Below, piece by piece: positions 62,483 to 64,000 of a DNA stretch of 64,000 bases (position 1 is the first letter of the stretch; the number at the start of each line of letters is the position of its first letter). The position numbers and the translations under genes were made by a program. The notes beneath the pieces were generated by a model. It was not told the DNA's origin. It did no database searches and saw nothing but the letters and a program-made list of their open reading frames with translations. Source of the stretch: Jannaschia rubra. GTDB lineage: Bacteria; Pseudomonadota; Alphaproteobacteria; Rhodobacterales; Rhodobacteraceae. The stretch covers positions 186,001 to 250,000 of the forward strand of contig NZ_CXPG01000009.1 of assembly GCF_001403735.1 (NCBI RefSeq), in the 5' to 3' direction.

Positions 62483-63469
62483 GTGTCAACGAAACGTCTG
62501 AGTGTTGTCGTCACGCGACGCCTTCCCGCCCCGGTCGAGGAGCGGATGGCCGAACTGTTCGACGTGCATCCGGCGCCCGAGGGGGCGCCGCTGGACCGCG
62601 AGGCCCTGATCGCGGCCTTGCAGGAGGCGGACATCCTGGTGCCGACGATCACCGACGTCATCGACGCGCCGCTTCTGGGGGCGGCGGGGGACAGGCTGCG
62701 GCTGATCGCGAACTATGGCGCGGGGGTCGATCACATCGACGTGGCGACGGCGCGGCAGCGGGGCATCCTGGTGTCGAACACGCCCGGCGTCCTGACCGAG
62801 GATACCGCCGACATGGGCATGGCGCTAATGCTGGCCGTCCTGCGCCGCATGACCGAGGGCATGGCCAAGATGCAGGAGGGCGTCTGGGAAGGCTGGGCGC
62901 CGGAGGCGTTGCTGGGCACACGACTGGGCGGCAAGACGCTGGGCATCCTGGGGATGGGCCGCATCGGTCAGGCGCTGGCCCGCCGCGCGCGCGTCTTCGG
63001 CATGGACATCCACTATCACAACCGCCGCCGCCTGCACGAGGGGCTGGAGGGGCCGCTGGAGGCCACGTTCCACGAGCGGCTGGATTCGATGGTGACGACG
63101 GCGGATGTGATCTCGGTCAACTGCCCGCATACGCCGTCGACCTTCCACCTGCTGAATGCCCGGCGGCTCAAGCTGATGAAGCCCACGGCGGTCATCGTGA
63201 ACACATCGCGCGGAGAGGTCATCGACGAGAACGCCCTGACGCGGATGCTGCGCGCGGGCGAGCTGGCGGGCGCCGGCCTCGACGTCTATGAGCGCGGGCG
63301 CGGCGTGAATCCCCGCCTGCGCGAATTGCCCAACGTCGTCCTGCTGCCGCACATGGGGTCGGCCACGCGCGAGGCGCGGCTGGAGATGGGCGAGAAGGTC
63401 CTGATCAACATGCAGACCTTCGCCGACGGGCACCGCCCGCCCGATCTGGTCGTGCCGTCGATGCTGTGA
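62483..63469 (+). CDS. D-2-hydroxyacid dehydrogenase family protein, catalytic Glu missing
   Basis: NAD(P)-dependent dehydrogenase of 328 residues of the glyoxylate/glycerate reductase branch. GILGMGRIGQALARRA is the coenzyme motif. The catalytic Arg (NTSRGEVIDENAL) and His (VLLPHMGSAT) are present. At the place of the Glu, 29 residues after the Arg, the sequence reads DVYERGRGVNP with Gly, whereas the paralogue at 10731 has YEHEP. I recall the same gap in other Roseobacter relatives, which suggests a subfamily trait. The GTG start at 62483 gives VSTKRLSVVVTRRLP; no nearby ATG fits. Confidence 0.85.
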   Translation: MSTKRLSVVVTRRLPAPVEERMAELFDVHPAPEGAPLDREALIAALQEADILVPTITDVIDAPLLGAAGDRLRLIANYGAGVDHIDVATARQRGILVSNTPGVLTEDTADMGMALMLAVLRRMTEGMAKMQEGVWEGWAPEALLGTRLGGKTLGILGMGRIGQALARRARVFGMDIHYHNRRRLHEGLEGPLEATFHERLDSMVTTADVISVNCPHTPSTFHLLNARRLKLMKPTAVIVNTSRGEVIDENALTRMLRAGELAGAGLDVYERGRGVNPRLRELPNVVLLPHMGSATREARLEMGEKVLINMQTFADGHRPPDLVVPSML

Positions 63470-64000
63470 CCCGCTGCGGAGAGGCCGTCCGCGGTGTCGT
63501 CATCGGCGGAACCGGCGTCTTCGGATCGCGCCTCGTCGCAGGGCTGCGGCGGATGCCAGGGGTCCGGGTCCTGGTGGCGTGGCGGTTCCCCGGCGGCGAC
63601 GTGGTGCCGGACCGCACCGCGCGCGACATGGCGCAGCGTCTGTCCGCCGCGCGCCCCGGCATCGTCATCGTCGCCGCCGAGCCGTTCCAGGCCTATGGCG
63701 ACGACCCTTATACGCTCGTCCGCGCGGCCATCGCCTGCCGGCCTTGAGGCCACATCGGCGCGCCCGATCCGGTCCTGTTTCCAGCACATTATCGCGCACG
63801 GTCGGGGGAGTTTGGAGCGGGGCCGGAGCTTACGGTGCTGCATCTGGGCCTTTGGGCTACATCGTCGGCCGTGCGGGCGGGCGCGGCGCGGTCGCTGGCA
63901 CCCTTCGCGCGGCCGATGCGGCGGGTTGCGGGCTGGTTCGAGCGGTTCGGGACCGGCCGGGGCGGGATGCGCATCCGTGTGAAGGCGCAGGGGCCGGTGC
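63466..64000 (+). pseudogene. Saccharopine dehydrogenase-like gene with internal deletion, runs off window
   Basis: The GTG start is coupled to the dehydrogenase stop. The first 93 codons form a Rossmann half (VVIGGTGVFGSRLVAGLRRM, and PFQAYGDDPYTLVRAAIA) and end in TGA. After the TGA the same frame goes on with DPVLFPAHYRARSGEFGAG, LTVLHLGLWATSSAVRAG and SLAPFARPMRRVAGWFERFG, which resembles the C-terminal part of saccharopine dehydrogenase-like proteins. Relatives of about 370 residues would have roughly 100-170 more residues in between, so an internal stretch seems deleted. The 3' end lies beyond the window. Confidence 0.65.

Noticed and set aside
1-64000. tRNA, rRNA, CRISPR, insertion sequence, integrase or phage genes
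   Set aside because: I looked for T-loop and CCA patterns, repeated spacers and transposase-like proteins by eye and saw none; a tRNAscan or Infernal run would be the proper test.

Overview
The window is a GC-rich, gene-dense stretch of bacterial chromosome. Gene content and order point to an alphaproteobacterium of the Rhodobacterales (Roseobacter/Rhodobacteraceae type). The main pointers are an ATP synthase split into a separate F0 cluster (atpI-B-E-F'-F), the oxidase run coxB-ctaB-small ORF-ctaG-coxC-SURF1-thrC-M16 peptidase, a DUF1467 gene fused by its stop/start to methylmalonyl-CoA epimerase, DUF2927, and many ATGA, GTGA or TTGA start/stop overlaps. The assignment rests on recognising families and gene order, not on a database search. 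I see no rRNA, tRNA, CRISPR array, prophage, transposase or plasmid gene.

Layout. 0-0.5 kb: the 3' end of atpC (F1 epsilon) and its terminator. 0.5-10.7 kb: an accessory, sugar-acid-flavoured region. It has an H-type lectin protein, a class III aminotransferase coupled to a GAPDH, SMP-30 lactonase, KDPGal aldolase with a decayed dgoK beside it, a TRAP transporter (dctQ-M-P), aldose 1-epimerase and a semialdehyde dehydrogenase. 10.7-24 kb: mixed housekeeping genes (2-hydroxyacid dehydrogenase, csaA, proC, SDR, response regulator, mce, nitroreductase, topA, dprA, tldD) and a frameshifted LAS-type peptidase gene. 24-33 kb: cytochrome c oxidase subunits and assembly factors, then thrC, an M16 peptidase, a GNAT and a GlcD-like oxidase. 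33-40 kb: apt-DUF2927-mtnP (adenine salvage), a SulP transporter, a broken gene, flavin reductase, EcsC and an ArsR repressor with a clear operator. 40-43 kb: the F0 operon. 43-52 kb: an alpha/beta hydrolase, hrpB, meaB, rpmB, a class III sirtuin, a site-2-protease-like protein, secreted proteins and a RhlE helicase. 52-64 kb: a LOV-HWE photosensor kinase, a secreted hydrolase, L,D-transpeptidase, lepA, two tiny lipoproteins, an M3 oligopeptidase, an inositol-phosphatase-like protein, an SH3 protein, a second 2-hydroxyacid dehydrogenase and a deleted saccharopine-dehydrogenase-like pseudogene running off the end.

Working together: mce (15.8 kb) and meaB (46.6 kb) both serve the methylmalonyl-CoA branch of propionyl-CoA/ethylmalonyl-CoA metabolism. 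MtnP releases adenine and Apt salvages it. KDPGal aldolase would give pyruvate plus glyceraldehyde-3-phosphate, a substrate for the adjacent extra GAPDH, but the kinase that should feed it is broken here.

Most of the window is ordinary core chromosome and I do not see a clearly new system. The points most worth a second look are the LOV-HWE kinase with a palindrome in its promoter region, the overlapping perfect palindromes and small upstream ORFs near 43.2 and 46.4 kb, the ArsR operator, the hairpin after atpE, four broken genes with a shared direction of frameshift, a 2-hydroxyacid dehydrogenase lacking its catalytic Glu, and four convergent gene pairs that end on one shared CTAG.
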